Part shown: positions 48,282-62,000 of the stretch, in pieces
Layout: every line of letters starts with the position of its first letter
Numbering within the stretch: the first letter of the stretch is position 1
From: Colias croceus
Taxonomy: Eukaryota; Arthropoda; Insecta; Lepidoptera; Pieridae
DNA length: 64,000 nucleotides
Assembly: GCF_905220415.1 (NCBI RefSeq)
Contig: NC_059553.1
Location: 5,356,501-5,420,500, forward strand
Direction: 5' to 3'
Notes under the pieces: generated by a model
Databases searched by the model: none
What the model was told of the DNA's origin: nothing
What the model saw: the letters and a program-made list of their open reading frames with translations, nothing else
Translations under genes and position numbers: made by a program

Positions 48282-49036
48282 TTCTAAAAATACTAATAAA
48301 TAATAATGCATGTTAAACTTCTAATATTTTCATACAGTTAACATAGTCTTCTAATGTCTGTGTAGTGTCCTATGATACTAATATAGATCTATAATAATAT
48401 TAGATTGATTCATATTCTTTGATTCATAGTCTGTATCTAAGGTCTGTATTGTTAAAAATTGTGGTGACGCGTCGTACCTATGTATGATTTTAATTAACCA
48501 ATTAAGATTTATGAACTAGATGATAATACCTAAGTAACATATTTGGCGAGTGCCAAATACCAACTCTTTGTCTACTATTATTTAATTGTAACGTTTATTA
48601 GTTAACAGTCGTTAATTCGCGCGATAGCTATGAAGCATTAATTAAACAATGTACTAGAATAAAACGGTATCAAAACAGCAATCAAGTCGCGTAAATTAGT
48701 TTTGTTCGAACCCCGTGTTTATGTGTGCACGAACGCAAATCGTGAGTGTTCCATCAGACTAATTGGTGAATTACCGTCTTGACGCTCACTTGATCTCGCA
48801 GTTCATTAAATTAATATAAAACTTTCCTTTAGACGTTAAATTCGTTCCTTAATGAGACTCAATGTTTATTTTTACATCCAGTTTGTATAAAACTTTGTTA
48901 AATGTAGATTCAGGGCACTTAAGGTTTTGCTCTAAAAAAAGTTATATCTTAAATATTTATGTTAAATTATGCTGTATCTTCACAAATATTTTGAGTAGCT
49001 TTCCGTGTTTATTTATTTTTATTTCGTTGCTCTATC

Positions 49037-49241
49037 TTAATATATATAAATCTCGTGTCACAATGTTTGTCCTCAATGGACTCCTAAACTACTTAACCGA
49101 TTATAATAAAATTCACACACCATGTGCAGTTTGATCCAACTTGAGAGATAGGATAGGTTTTATCCCGGAAATCCCACGGGAAAGGGAACTATGCGGGGTT
49201 TTCTATGAAAACGCGGGCGAAGCCGCGGGCGGAAAGCTAGT
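49037..49241 (+). mobile_element. interspersed repeat of common lepidopteran type (family A, plus)
   Basis: It begins taatatatataaatctcgtg, continues with 'ctaaactacttaaccgatt' and 'ttttatcccggaaatcccac', and ends 'gcgggcggaaagctagt'. It shares the downstream half with the copy at 260-486. Non-coding; the small frame that crosses its left end is not a gene. Confidence 0.78.
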
Positions 49242-51382
49242 TTACCATAAGAATATCATACTTTCCTAAATGTTTAGTAAAATTATTTGACATTTAAATT
49301 CACTCAATAATTCTGTCAAGGAAATTAAAATATAATACGTTTTTTGAAAACGTTACTCGCAATGTACTTAATAATAAATAGATTAGTATACTTTTGTTTC
49401 ATAAAAATCACTAAATCACACATGACACACCCTAAAATCACCGGACAGTGTTATAAAATTCACTCAATATTAAAAGCAAAAGTACTTCCATAAAAAAGAT
49501 CAATAGCTCGTTAAATGATGATAGACCACGTAATGGTCCTGTTATATCGATATAAAACGTTAACATGGATCCAATAATCTTTGTATAATAGCAGTTTTTA
49601 TACTTTAAACCCGATAAATGGATATAATGAGCCTAGGCAGAGAACTTGAATAGCTTCATAGTCGGGCCAGGGGAATTTGGTCAGTCCATAAATTACCGTT
49701 TGATTTTGATTTATATAAGAAGGTACTAAAACTACGATGAACTGAAAGTTATACCTTATACATAAGCAATTAAAAGCTGTACTCTTTGCGGTATTGTTAT
49801 AAGTATATAACAACGGAAGTATTTCGATAAAATTCTGACCGTACCAAAACCATATGAAAAAAATCTCTATTTTTTATTCTCTTTAACATTAGAATTCAAG
49901 CTGAATATAATTAATAGACTAACAATAAAATATTCATACTGTCATTATGCAATGTTTACTTTACTGGACATTTTCTCTACATACCTACTACCTATTTTAT
50001 TTTCTATTTCTAGAAATACATTGGCAAATATTCACCGCTGTTCGAGGCGGTGTTTCGAGAATTTTTCCTTCTCTCCGCTGCACATAATAATGAAAGTCTG
50101 AATAAAAGATGCAAGTATCAATACATTGTGCACGTAACATTGCAGATTTTATACCTGCATAGTGTTGAATTGATGAAAATAAATAAAATATCGTGACATA
50201 CCTATCTGTGTCATTAAAACTTTTAAAAGGAAAGAAAATATGGCTTCTTTCTCAAATTTACAGCAGGATAAATAAATAAGTTGTAATGAAAATTTCCAGA
50301 GATTTGTGTGGATTTACTAAAGAGAAATTTCGTGAAATTCGTATATTATTATTTTATTAAGAAAATCTATTTATTTTTAATTGCAAATAATAATTGTATA
50401 TTTCATATATAACTGTTATTATATTTGAATACTCTTTATTTCATTACGTATTCAGCAGAGACTTACAATAGGTACATATTAAAATATTATTTTAATACCG
50501 AATTTTTAGTTACCTAGTAGTAAGTATGTACTTGGAAAATTGTAAGGCATGCGTAATAACTGAATTCCATACATTCCAATCTATCGTAGATAATTTAGAT
50601 AACATGTGTCATATATTCAGTACAGTCTACTAACCCCGCTTGCTTTGCTACAAAATATGCCTTCATACTTATTATACTTACCTTTATTGGAAATAAAACA
50701 TAATTATAGTTTCATACTTTGTTGTGTCGGAAATAGACCTAAGTATACTTTTTTACATCTGTAATTTTCTTAAAAATAATGATTTTCAATTTCAACATTT
50801 ACCTTAAGATAAATAGGTTTTACTTCAGTATTTACTAGCAAAGATTGCATTATTATATTATAAAAACTGCACATTTAAATTATTTTACCTGAAAACATAG
50901 ATAACAAATAACAACAAACATGTATTATGTCATACACATTATATCATATGAGAGTTTAGGCATGATCGTTTAATCTGTAAGCTACGTCAAAACCTTCATA
51001 AATTAAAGGGCCTTTTAGATAAAGGTAATCCATACTAAATGTGCAAACACTATCAATCATTACTTATATTTCCTGGCTACCGTTACAAACATATTTAATG
51101 ACTGTCAACCTAATTCAACATTTTATATTTTGAAGTGGGAGGTTGGTTGGAAAGTATTATAAAATGCATTTTGAAAATTATTATCATGCAAATATTAAAG
51201 TACCTTAAGTACTAAGTACCTTAAAATTTTCCGATCTCTAGAAATAATAGTTGAATCTGATCTGATCAGTCGATACAAAAAATTGTTGCAATTAAATCAT
51301 TAAAATCTCTTAAGCCTATATATATACCTGTTTCTATTTTTCATCAATAATTGTTCATTAAATAATTTTATCTTAAACTTAC

Positions 51383-51424
51383 TAGGAGGGCCCTACTACT
51401 GGAGTAGTAGTAGGGCCTTCCTCC
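51383..51424. repeat. GC-rich hairpin
   Basis: taggagg + gccctactact pairs with agtagtagggc + ttcctccta, interrupted only by a 3-base bulge, around a GGAGT loop. It stands out in a strongly AT-rich stretch. Confidence 0.7.
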
Positions 51425-54400
51425 TATTGTGTAAAATTTAGAAACGAAATAAACTATTTTTCTTTTTTTATTAAATAAATAATAATTGCAATATAAATGA
51501 AAAATAACACAATATTTTTCCACACATCAATGCTGATCTGAATCTGCTGTAAATACCATCCTTAAAATTCACAGCACCGAAAGTCCAGTAATTTCCTTGG
51601 TATTCACAAAATTGGCAACTGAAAATAACTGACATGTGAAAGCCGACGTCCAATATTTTACGATGAACTCCACCCAACACGTTCTTTGTGCCGATGTTTA
51701 TTTACGAAACAAACATTTTGTTTATTTGCTTTATGTCCGCCGTTTTTGAAATGTTTCGAACCCTCTTGTTAAAAACATATTGTGCACATATTTGTAGAGA
51801 GCTCCGAATTTATTAATAAGCAAATAAAATATATTTAAGCAAATGACCATGAAGGGTATTTGTCTTAACATACGTTTCAGTTTGAATTTTATTATTCATG
51901 CATGTTTTGCAATAATCAGTAAATCTTATGTTTATTTATTATTTTATAATTGTACTAGTATACAAATAAATTTGGGAAGTAAATATTTAATTATCTAGGT
52001 ACTTTTTTTATTTAACTATCATAATTTATCACAAATATTGATATAAAAGCAAAAGTTAGTGTGCGGTAATGGCGGAAAGGACATGAATAAATTTGATAGC
52101 AAGACAACTTCTATCCTGAAAAATGCAAATTCCAGTGAAATGTTTACGAACATTTTTCATTTCCAAACACCGCGGATTTAGTATGCAACTACGTAATAAA
52201 AACAAGACATATTTGTAGATATGTAGGTATTAATATTTAAAAATCTCTAAAGATGGATCTCTGAATTTAATAAGCATCTAAATTAAAATCGACTTTATCC
52301 ATTCCCATTGAATTTTGAATTCATAAAACTATAACAACATAAAACCTATCTATTCACTTGCCAATCATTACAAGCGATATAAATCGAATTAAGTATTAAT
52401 CCATAAATAAGATCAAGCTTTTCACTTCTGATAAGCTCCAGTACCACTTTATTTACAGTAGATATATAATTTGTGACCACAAGATTACAGCAAGAGATTG
52501 CAAGCCCGATATGACAAATTCGCAATCAAATTCATAAGTACTGTGCTATTAGACTTGCATAAAATTATAGATCGGTTAACTAGGCAAATAGAATTATACG
52601 GTGTCTAACGAATTCTCAGCTTGAACGGCTCAATTGATGGTTTCAATTGTGTTCCGATTTATTTCGTAAGTTTTAACGTATATCCTACTTAAGTATTTGT
52701 TTTCCTGTATTTAATGTTTCTTACATATTATCGTAAATTACAATACTAAAAAATAATTTGGCTCAATTTTGAAACGAAAAATTTTTTCGCATAAGGCAAT
52801 TTCAAAATGAAATAATTGTAACTTGGGGGCTTGTATGACGTTAAAAGACATAGTTAACTCTTGCTAAGTGCAGCCAAAAACCAGAAACAGACATTGGCAA
52901 TGAGACGTGGAAATTAGGAATATTTTCTGTTTTTCTCCGCAATGCAATCGCACCAAATGTAGAATTGTTTTTGATAAGATAACAAATGGCGTCAGATAAC
53001 GCGCCAATTATACATATTCCAAGACTTTTGTGACAGATGACACTGTTTACGAACGAATTCCGACATCTAAAAATGTGACAAGGGTATTCGCTTCGTAACC
53101 AAGTTTTTCTGATCATTTAATTACCTTCGGCGACATATCCAATTTTTGGTACGTTATTAATCAAGGTGTCTTTCGATCGATTCAAGTTTAACTAGTTTTT
53201 GTATCAATATTGTATTAATCAATACAACACATTCATACAGAGCAATAAAATTTAAAGGCATTTAATATGTATACTTTAAATGAAAATTAATATCGTTAAG
53301 ATTTAATGTTTATTAATGCCAGCATCTTTTAAATTAAAATCCTGTTTATGACGTTTACAATGTTTATCATAGATTATAATAGAACATGAATAAAAACGAA
53401 ACCTTATTAACATATCTGTTCTCGTTACACATAATAAAGTAGGTACAGCACTTGCCAAAATTAATTACTAACGTTCCGACATTCCAGGAGATGATTGTAC
53501 GCTTTTACGAATTTGTATACGTTTAGTCATTCACGTTTAATGAATTTATCGCGGATGAATTGTTATCTCTACGTTTTGTAAATCAAGTGTGTTATGGTGA
53601 AAAATTGTTGAACGTCTGTTTACTTATGATATTTCAAAGCGCAGTTATTCACAAAAGATTTATCGCCGTTGCGACATAAAATAAATAGCCCACTAGTGAC
53701 AAATGGGTATGATGTAAGGATCCCAGTTGCCTCTCAACTGAACCATAACGCGGGCGGTTCACATAGATTCCCTATCATAGAGCATAGACGATGATCCCAT
53801 ACATTGGCGCCGAGTTAGCGCATTGACCGAATATAATCATCTGAATCACGAACAAACGCACGCGGTGTTACTTAACATTCCTATCGGATGTTATTCACAT
53901 AATTATTGAAATAAATCATTTGATACACATGCGCTATTAATAAATATTCTCTATTAAACGGCGCAACGTGTTACGTAGTGTTTATAAATACATTTAGATT
54001 CATTGTCGGTTTGAAGTGGTTTAACTATTAAAAACTGTATTAAAATAGATGTTTCTAAGCTGCTTGAAATTATTACCACCGTGTATTGTAAAAACTAATT
54101 TAGGTTTGCTATTTCTAAGTTGACATCACGGCTTTTCTTTCAAGTAAACTGTTTGAACGATTGAGTAAATATTACTTTGAAATATAAGATATAATATGAG
54201 TTAAAGAAAATAAAGATTTGCGAACATACATTGTTAGTTTTCTGTTAACCCACTTAAAGTGAACAAAAGTAGCTGTTTATTTAGTAACACTTAACACTGA
54301 TCTTGGCTGGGGGTGAGATGCTCAGCTCTTGTTGGAAGATTTAGTGCCGTATCGTGTATCAAGTGCATACAATATAACGATTAAATGGTACTAAATAGGT

Positions 54401-55510
54401 ATTTCCTTGATTTTATAGATGAAAATTAACACGTTCTACACATAACGCAGCTTTGAAAAGAACTGCTTTCATCTTAATTTTGCGGAGTGAATCTATGGAT
54501 ATTAAAACAAAAATTATTTATATCTAAACGTATATAGGTTCTTGTTGGAGACTGATTCAGTTTCTTTATTGTAGTTTAATATCTCACGTCTGTTAACGTA
54601 CAAACGTGTAATTTTATTTCAGAACAATGACAAAAAACTTCTACGTACATTCTTATTTACGTTTAAGACCAAACACGCCACACCTGGATGGCCATCTGAT
54701 TTTAAGAAGAAAAATGCGGCATTGTGTATTCACGCTAGAATCGAGATAAGCCCTAAATAAATTTGTTTACGTGGTCTCATGTCAACATTCGTTAGACTAT
54801 TTCCAACCAAGGCTTCGGGTTCAATGTGCCATCTATGGGGACTTCCAATATGGTGTCTATTGTAGATGCCATATGTCATGACTTCATTACGCTTAGAATT
54901 TATGAAAAACTTGCTATTACTATTACGTTTTTGCTGGTATGGCTGGTGACTCATAATTTTTCCTATTTACTTTTATACCTCAATTACCAGAACGTATCAA
55001 CTAGATTTTTAGAGATAGGGTATGGAAATGTTTAGTAAAATAACATAATACCTATTATATTATGTGATACCACATTTTTGTAAGAATAGTAGCGAATTTT
55101 TATAAATACATAAAACAATACTTAAATCAATTGTCTACTTATTCAAATGTGTATTTAATTTTTTTTTATTCAACAACATTATTTTAATACGATGATGTTA
55201 CAAGAGTAAAAACCGAAACCGTACCGTATTTTATCACCACATCAAAAGAACAAAGAAATTAGCTCAGAATAATATTCTCTTCCAGCCATATTTTATAGTT
55301 GTGGTCTTGCTGTCTCCGAGAAAAGGCCGAATTTCGTAACCAACATAAAATGATTTATGAAGTAACCATACGCTTTATAGAACCTTTTTTGGGAAACCTC
55401 ACTTTATATGCCTCGTACGCAAAGCGACGAACCGCCATAAATAATTAATTATTAATTCGTATTCTGTGTAAATAGATTTTTTGCTTATTCGTAAATCATT
55501 ATAAGATGGC

Positions 55511-55673
55511 TACTGAGCAGAAAAAAAAAAAAATGTCTCGGTCTGGTAGGACACAGAAGGCTGATCACCTACTTGTCCCTAAAGAAAATCGATCAGTGAA
55601 ACAGATGTATGCATAATGCATCTGCCCCTTACCCCACTACGGGGACACGGGACTTCACATTACTGAGCAGAAA
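55511..55673. mobile_element. short retroposon-like insertion flanked by a 13-base target duplication
   Basis: tactgagcagaaa occurs at 55511-55523 and again at 55661-55673. Between them lie a run of A, 'gtctggtaggacacagaag', 'gctgatcacctacttgtc' and 'cccactacggggacacggg'. I associate this wording with a lepidopteran SINE or LINE tail. The A run sits at the left junction. The exact duplication indicates a fairly recent insertion. Confidence 0.65.
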
Positions 55674-58600
55674 TAAATTAATTTCCAGATAATGTTAATG
55701 TCGGTAAAATAAAATATCATTTGAAAACGCAATCGTGTAATTTATTAACCGCTAATGAAAAACAAAACAGCTATAAGATAACTCCATTTTGCCATAACAT
55801 TTTATCAAATATACGCAAAAATAATGTTATTCGTAGCACAAAACATTCTGTAAGCTTCTTGAATCGTAATAATATATTTTACAAAAATTCTCACCTACCA
55901 ATATGGATTAAATTTTATGACCGTGTAAGTATTCATGCCGCGTCCTGAATTTAGAAAAAATCGATGATTTATCTAAAACAATGCGGCGGATGCGATACAA
56001 TATGTTTATTTATGTTAAAAATATGAATTTCAGTATCGAAATTTGTAAGGGATTGCAGCGGATATCTGGCGCCAGCCTGAAATATTTTTTAGTGCAAACA
56101 CGACGTGTAGTTAACCGATAACTCAAATTCTTGTAAATATTTTTTCAAATACCGTTGTGAGTTAGGCTAACTCAGCTGGATTGATTTTTACTTTGAATTT
56201 TGAAAATGCCCCACATTTCTTAGCTTATTAATCAAATTTACAAGTGCTACCTCATTTTCTTTTTTGCTTATGAGCAAAAAAGAAAAATTATCATAGTATG
56301 TTATCGACAAAGACTCCTATAAAAAGTTTTCTTATTCTAGCGTAGTGAACGTAAACGTAGTGTTTGCGTGTCTCTTGAACATCTTTATATCTTCAGGTTC
56401 GTATTTAGGGCATTAGTCGTAATACAAAAAACTAGACTTAGACAATCCATTGCACGTATAAGTATAGGTAGTTTGTTTCAGCATACATTGTAACCTGTGG
56501 CAGCAATTAGAACGCGGTATGCACTGAATCAACACTTTTATCAGGCACCGAATTGCATAATATATCACTGAAATTTTCGCAAATTCCAACATTTAGCGTT
56601 TGTCTAATAATAGTGTAAACAGTAACAGCCTTGTGTTTGTTTGTTTATTGATGCGACACTAGAATTTGAGAAACGACGAGAATTTGCTGAATATATAATA
56701 ATGTGTCTTGTGAATTATTCCGTTTCACTTGCGGTTTATGTTCGTTCGGAGCTACAATGCGATTAAGTCATGAGCTTGCAGAAATTTTATAGACTTCGGT
56801 TGGGATAAATATTTCAATTTCGGCTTTATTGGTTGGGGTATTAGTCTCTATCCAGTTTATGGTACGAATGGTCTTATCATTTCTGTCTGTCTAGAGCATT
56901 GTCATGTTGCATCATTATAAAATATTGAAGATGGATAAATATTGACGTCACCATAGTAGACATCCTCTATTCCCATTTCCCATTTATTAGATATCAATAC
57001 TTACCTAGAAGAAGTATAGAATTAAAAAACAAAAAATTGTTCCAAATATTTCGTCATTTCGCAATAACAACTACTCGTGCAGTTCACTTTACTCATGAAT
57101 TTATCTAACAAGACACTCCCTATCTACATTAACATATCACTCAATATCTAAAAGGGTAGCGATGCCTCAGTCGCCTACATCCTTATCACAGTCCATTTGC
57201 TAGTAGCGGATAGAGAGGCTAATTACACCTGTCCGTCAAATCGCAGTTATCTGAAAACCTTTATCGTACATTTACCCGCAACTGTGTCTATGCATTTAAT
57301 TTCAATATTATGACGAGCATCGATCGAACCGATACACGTGGACCTGCCAATTCCAAACAATACTCGATTTTACCGCACCACTATTATGAGCTATTTTCAT
57401 ACAGCAATGATTAGTCTTTGTTATATATCACTATTTCCGATAGACAAGTGAAGTCACGTGATTAAACGATCATCTTGATTGTGAAGTGGATCGTGGATAG
57501 TTAATTAATCAATTATGATAATTGCCTTTCAATGTCTTGTTTATAAAAGTTTTCTGTGCGTCTTTGAAATATTTTTAAAAGCTTTCAAATGCGACTTGTA
57601 TGACTTGCGAATTAGATGTGCCGATATTTTTAGTTTTTAGCCGAATATAGATATAAATCATTGCCTTGGTGTGGTTTATTTTTGATGTTTAATGACATGT
57701 TAAATTTATAAGAGGAATGTCGAACATGTTTCAGACTGAATTAGGTCACACTGGTATCAAAGAGGGTTTCATATTAGACTATAAACCAAGTTGTGTGTTT
57801 TCTGTTGCTGTAGCAATCCTACTACATAATATAAGTGAATCCTGCTTCACGTTTGCGATTGCGGATTGATACCATCGCATCGTCATAAGTAGACGACCTA
57901 ATAATAAAAAAAATGTAACAACCGTTAAAATTAAAATTCGAAATATAAATTCTATTATTTATCAATGTTTTGTTTAAGCCTAAGTATTTTAAATATTTAT
58001 GTGTCTTTCCTCTTTTTAAAATCACAACGTAACTACTAACTAGCTCTTATTTATGAGTGTATAATTTATGCGTAACGGTGGCGAAAACCAATGTCTATGA
58101 TTATGTTTATAGCATTAGATTACGAAATAATTTTATAATAACAGCGATTTTATCAAGATTATGCCAATCTTGTCCAAAGGGTCAAATATTTGAAAATAGA
58201 GTTACACAATAGCGTAGGTATTATTGAAGAGCGTCCTTGATCATTTCCGGATCAAAATATAACTTTCTTAATTCCATTGGTTAGGTATTGATTAAGGGTC
58301 AAACATACAAATTAATGAATAATGGAATAATTTAAATTAATTCGACATTTCTACATTGGTTTTTCTTATCTCGTTCAGAGAGATCACATATTTAACCTAC
58401 CATCAAAATTATTCACAAATAACAATTAAAAGAAAAACCACGAGCTCTTAACCAAAAACTTATTACATATTATTTTACCTTCGCATTTAAATAAAGAAAA
58501 AGTGGAAATTTTTTAATTCTGGTTCAAAATTAAATAAGAAATTTCAACAGTAATGTACACTTTATGTGGAAACTGGGTCAATTATAATAATATTATCTAG

Positions 58601-58759
58601 GCGGCGCGTTGCCTTATGTTGAAATATTTCATAATAGGGTATGAAGAGGTTCCTATTGTATTTTTGACATGTCACATACCTACTTATAAAAAAATGAAAA
58701 TATTTAGTCGGTTTATGTAAATGATGGCATGTGACCTATCCCATCAAGAGGCATATTAT

Positions 58760-59017
58760 TAGTGCGTCACGCTCGTAAATCGTAAGGTAGTAAGATGAGG
58801 CGCTTGGTGGTCGCCGCACAGTTCACACTGAGAGCGCGCGAGCGCGCCATCGTCTATCCCCGACCGGACTTCTCCCGCGCGATCCGGAAAATTGGCGCGA
58901 AAATGCGGAACTGTCAAAACGCTTGATTGGCGTTTTAATTTTGTTCTCGCGAAAGCGTGATCGCATACAGCCAACGGACTAATGTGAAGTGTTTTAAATC
59001 ATCTTTTCTCTGAGAGT
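58760..59017. promoter_or_regulatory. CpG-rich promoter-like island, possibly with a first exon ending at 59015
   Basis: The densest CpG cluster in the right half of the window (cgcgcgagcgcgcc, ccgcgcgatccgg). It contains ttggcgcgaaaa at 58892-58903, an excellent match to the E2F/DP consensus, an inverted CCAAT (gattggc, about 58925), and ctcgcga at about 58947. A possible donor CTGAGA|gtatgt lies at 59016. This may be an alternative promoter of the ADAMTS-like gene or the promoter of an unseen neighbour on either strand. The 71-codon minus frame across it (58759-58974) has no recognisable domain. Confidence 0.4.
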
Positions 59018-62000
59018 ATGTAATATCTGTGAAAATCATGTTTTACAAAGCTCGTAAATATTTTCAAATATAAAACTCGTTCATCAAAGTACACATGTTA
59101 CAAAAACCGTGATATTTAGCTGTTAGTTAATTGAACGTAATAAAATTTACACACATTTGGCACGCAATAAAGCAAGCGAATAAACTTGACCAATTATCGC
59201 CTTGTCAAACACGATTGTAGTGAAACATGAAACATACGACATATTGTGTCGTTTGTCCTTCTGTTATGACTGGATTAACTCTTAACACGCTTTTAAATTA
59301 TTCTTTTATTTCACCGAATTGTGTTAAAGCGAAGCGACCGCGTGTTGTACGTGATAAAAATGTTTCATGGATGAAATTTATGGGGCTGTTCATTAATATA
59401 CGCCATATATTATAAGCCTACAGTAGACCAAGGAGAAAACTTTTAAGATGTATAAATACATTAGCTAATAGATTTCTCTCCATTAATCATTCTGTTGCTA
59501 TTTTATTATTTGTGGTTAGTTTTATGTTTTCATTGTGACTTATTTTTGAAATTTTGAGTAATGTTTCGATATGCAAACGAAGAAAATTTAAAATTATTCA
59601 GTTATCATTTAGTGATTGTTTAAATTAATAAAACAACTTATAATACAAAATAACTTATAAATAGGTACTAATTAATTTTGTTTTGTAAAGAATATCTCTC
59701 ATAATTGCATGCTGTTAACTTTCGTTAACAATCTAGAGACCGGAGTCGTACGTGAACAACCAAGTAAAAAGATGACAATTTAGAAAAAAGTAAATGAACA
59801 GCAAGGTCGGTTGCAGTCCAATGTCATCGCAGGTCCTTATCAGTTTATCTACTTAATTTTTATCAAGCCACAGAATAGGTAAGTAGGTTACACGAGTAAA
59901 TCATAGAGCAAGAAAAGGGCCTACTATACTGAATAAATACTACCATTGATGATGTAACAGTTTACATTTGTAATGATATTCATTTCAGTAGTAATCGAGA
60001 ACATTGTGATTATCTTGTAATTCAAATTCAATCGCATAAATTACTCGAGATTTCTAATCAAATAAATTACGTTCTGTCTATACAAACGTATATCTTATAA
60101 TTAGTATAAAACTTTGACGTCAAAATAGGCCGCATTTATGAATATAATGTGGTAATTTAAGAAGCCTTTGTCGACAAAAAAAAATTATCAAATAACGCCG
60201 TATTATATTTACGTTCGTAAGGTAAATGTAGCGTTCCTTTTATAATAAGTTCAGTAAATATTTGTAGGAAAATTCATTATAAAGAGGCCGCTGTAAATTG
60301 TATTTATGTCACATGATTTTGGAATACGAGCACCTTGAGGGCTTCGATATCTTCTTACAATATCTTCTTAATTATAAAGTTAATTGTATTAAAGTTTTAA
60401 TCCCTGAAATCGAATAAAATCGAACTATATTTTATTTTTAAATCCGTTAGTAATCTTCTCACATTAAAAATTTCATTAGACATTACGCTTTTAATTCACT
60501 TTGAGTATCGCAAAATCATCAGTACAATTTGTTGGTTTGAAACGTTTATGGCATGTTGTTCCGACCTAACTCGTAAAATATTTTGTCGTTTGATGTAGCC
60601 GCTTGTCATATATGTCATCAGAGACGATTTAATGTTTGATTAAAGCCGTTCACGTGCGGACCACCTAGTTTGATTGGACTTGCCATTTTTGTTAATAATA
60701 CATGTGTATTTATTCCACGTTCCTTACCTATGTAATTCTTTATTTTGTATACTGCGAAATCATTTGTCTTAGAAATTCAGTTATCTTGACAGAAAATCTT
60801 AATAGTAAAAGCTGAATGGTGAAGTGAAATTTTAGCAATACCTTGTTAAGCTTTTACAATATGACCATTTCAATTAGAAAATGATTTACACGTCAATTTA
60901 ATGGCCATGAAATTTTAAATTATAATATTGCTGTTCTAAACTGTACTTTTTAATGAGCATGTACTTGTTTGCGGCTCAAATTGTACATAACAAATTATAA
61001 GAACTATTTTTTAGAAAATTTATAAAGTAAATGATTTTTTTTTGTCTGTAATATAGATAATGTATGTATGCTACATTATACAAATGGATAAACGATATTA
61101 TAGGGTACTTGACAGATTACATATTGATAGCACTTTTATATCGTCAGATCAATGTTACAACATTTTGAAGATACGTTAAAAAAATGGGCCAATTACAAAA
61201 TATAATAAATATTGCGAGTACGTACCGCGTCCTCGGTGCTCTAGCAAAACAGTTTACTTGCCCTAAATTACTAAAAGGGCCCGAAGTTTATCTCCTTATG
61301 TCAATTTTGCAGCGATCTACAATTTTTTCTAGAGTGAGGCTGAGTTTTTGTAATAAATCCTGAAAAGGGTTCGCCTTATCAGACGTAGAGCGGTTGGTAA
61401 TTTACAAATTTATTTTATAAGTCGAAATAGGTACTGAACGTACAGTTTTAAATTAACAATATTTTTATTAAAATGCTGTAAAGCAGAATAATAAATAAAA
61501 CAAGAAACAGGAAAAAAAAACGATTTTAAGGTAGGTTATATGAAGAAATATGTTGGTACATATTTATTTTAATTTATTAAAAAATAAGTTTCATAAAATA
61601 TAGTATATACTGGTATGCTCCGCAAATATAATGTATAACGTAGCTATAGATACATATCTACATAAGATATCATATTATATCACATAACGAAATTCGATAC
61701 TTCTCATAAACATTTTCAAAAGCCTACCGAATGTTGCTTATAATTTTCCCATAAAAATAAGCTATAAGATAATATTTTACACACCGATTAACGGTTGTCA
61801 TTTCCCTGGTACCTCATAATAAATCTCCTATAATTGTGGATTGACACCCAAACGCCCAAATTCTCTGAGACGTGCTCGTAAATTTTATTCACTAATAATA
61901 AACAAAATTATTCTCTACACTTGTTATACTCCGTATAGTGTAACAAGGTATAATTTAGTTGTATTTTTGTTCTACTCAATAATAGTACCTACAGTCTTGT

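Noticed and set aside
48695..48730. Second T-arm-like box on the minus strand (acacggggttcgaac)
   Set aside because: It has no cloverleaf partner sequences around it.
52841..53116. 91-codon minus-strand frame
   Set aside because: No family, no promoter or polyadenylation cue and ordinary composition; probably chance.
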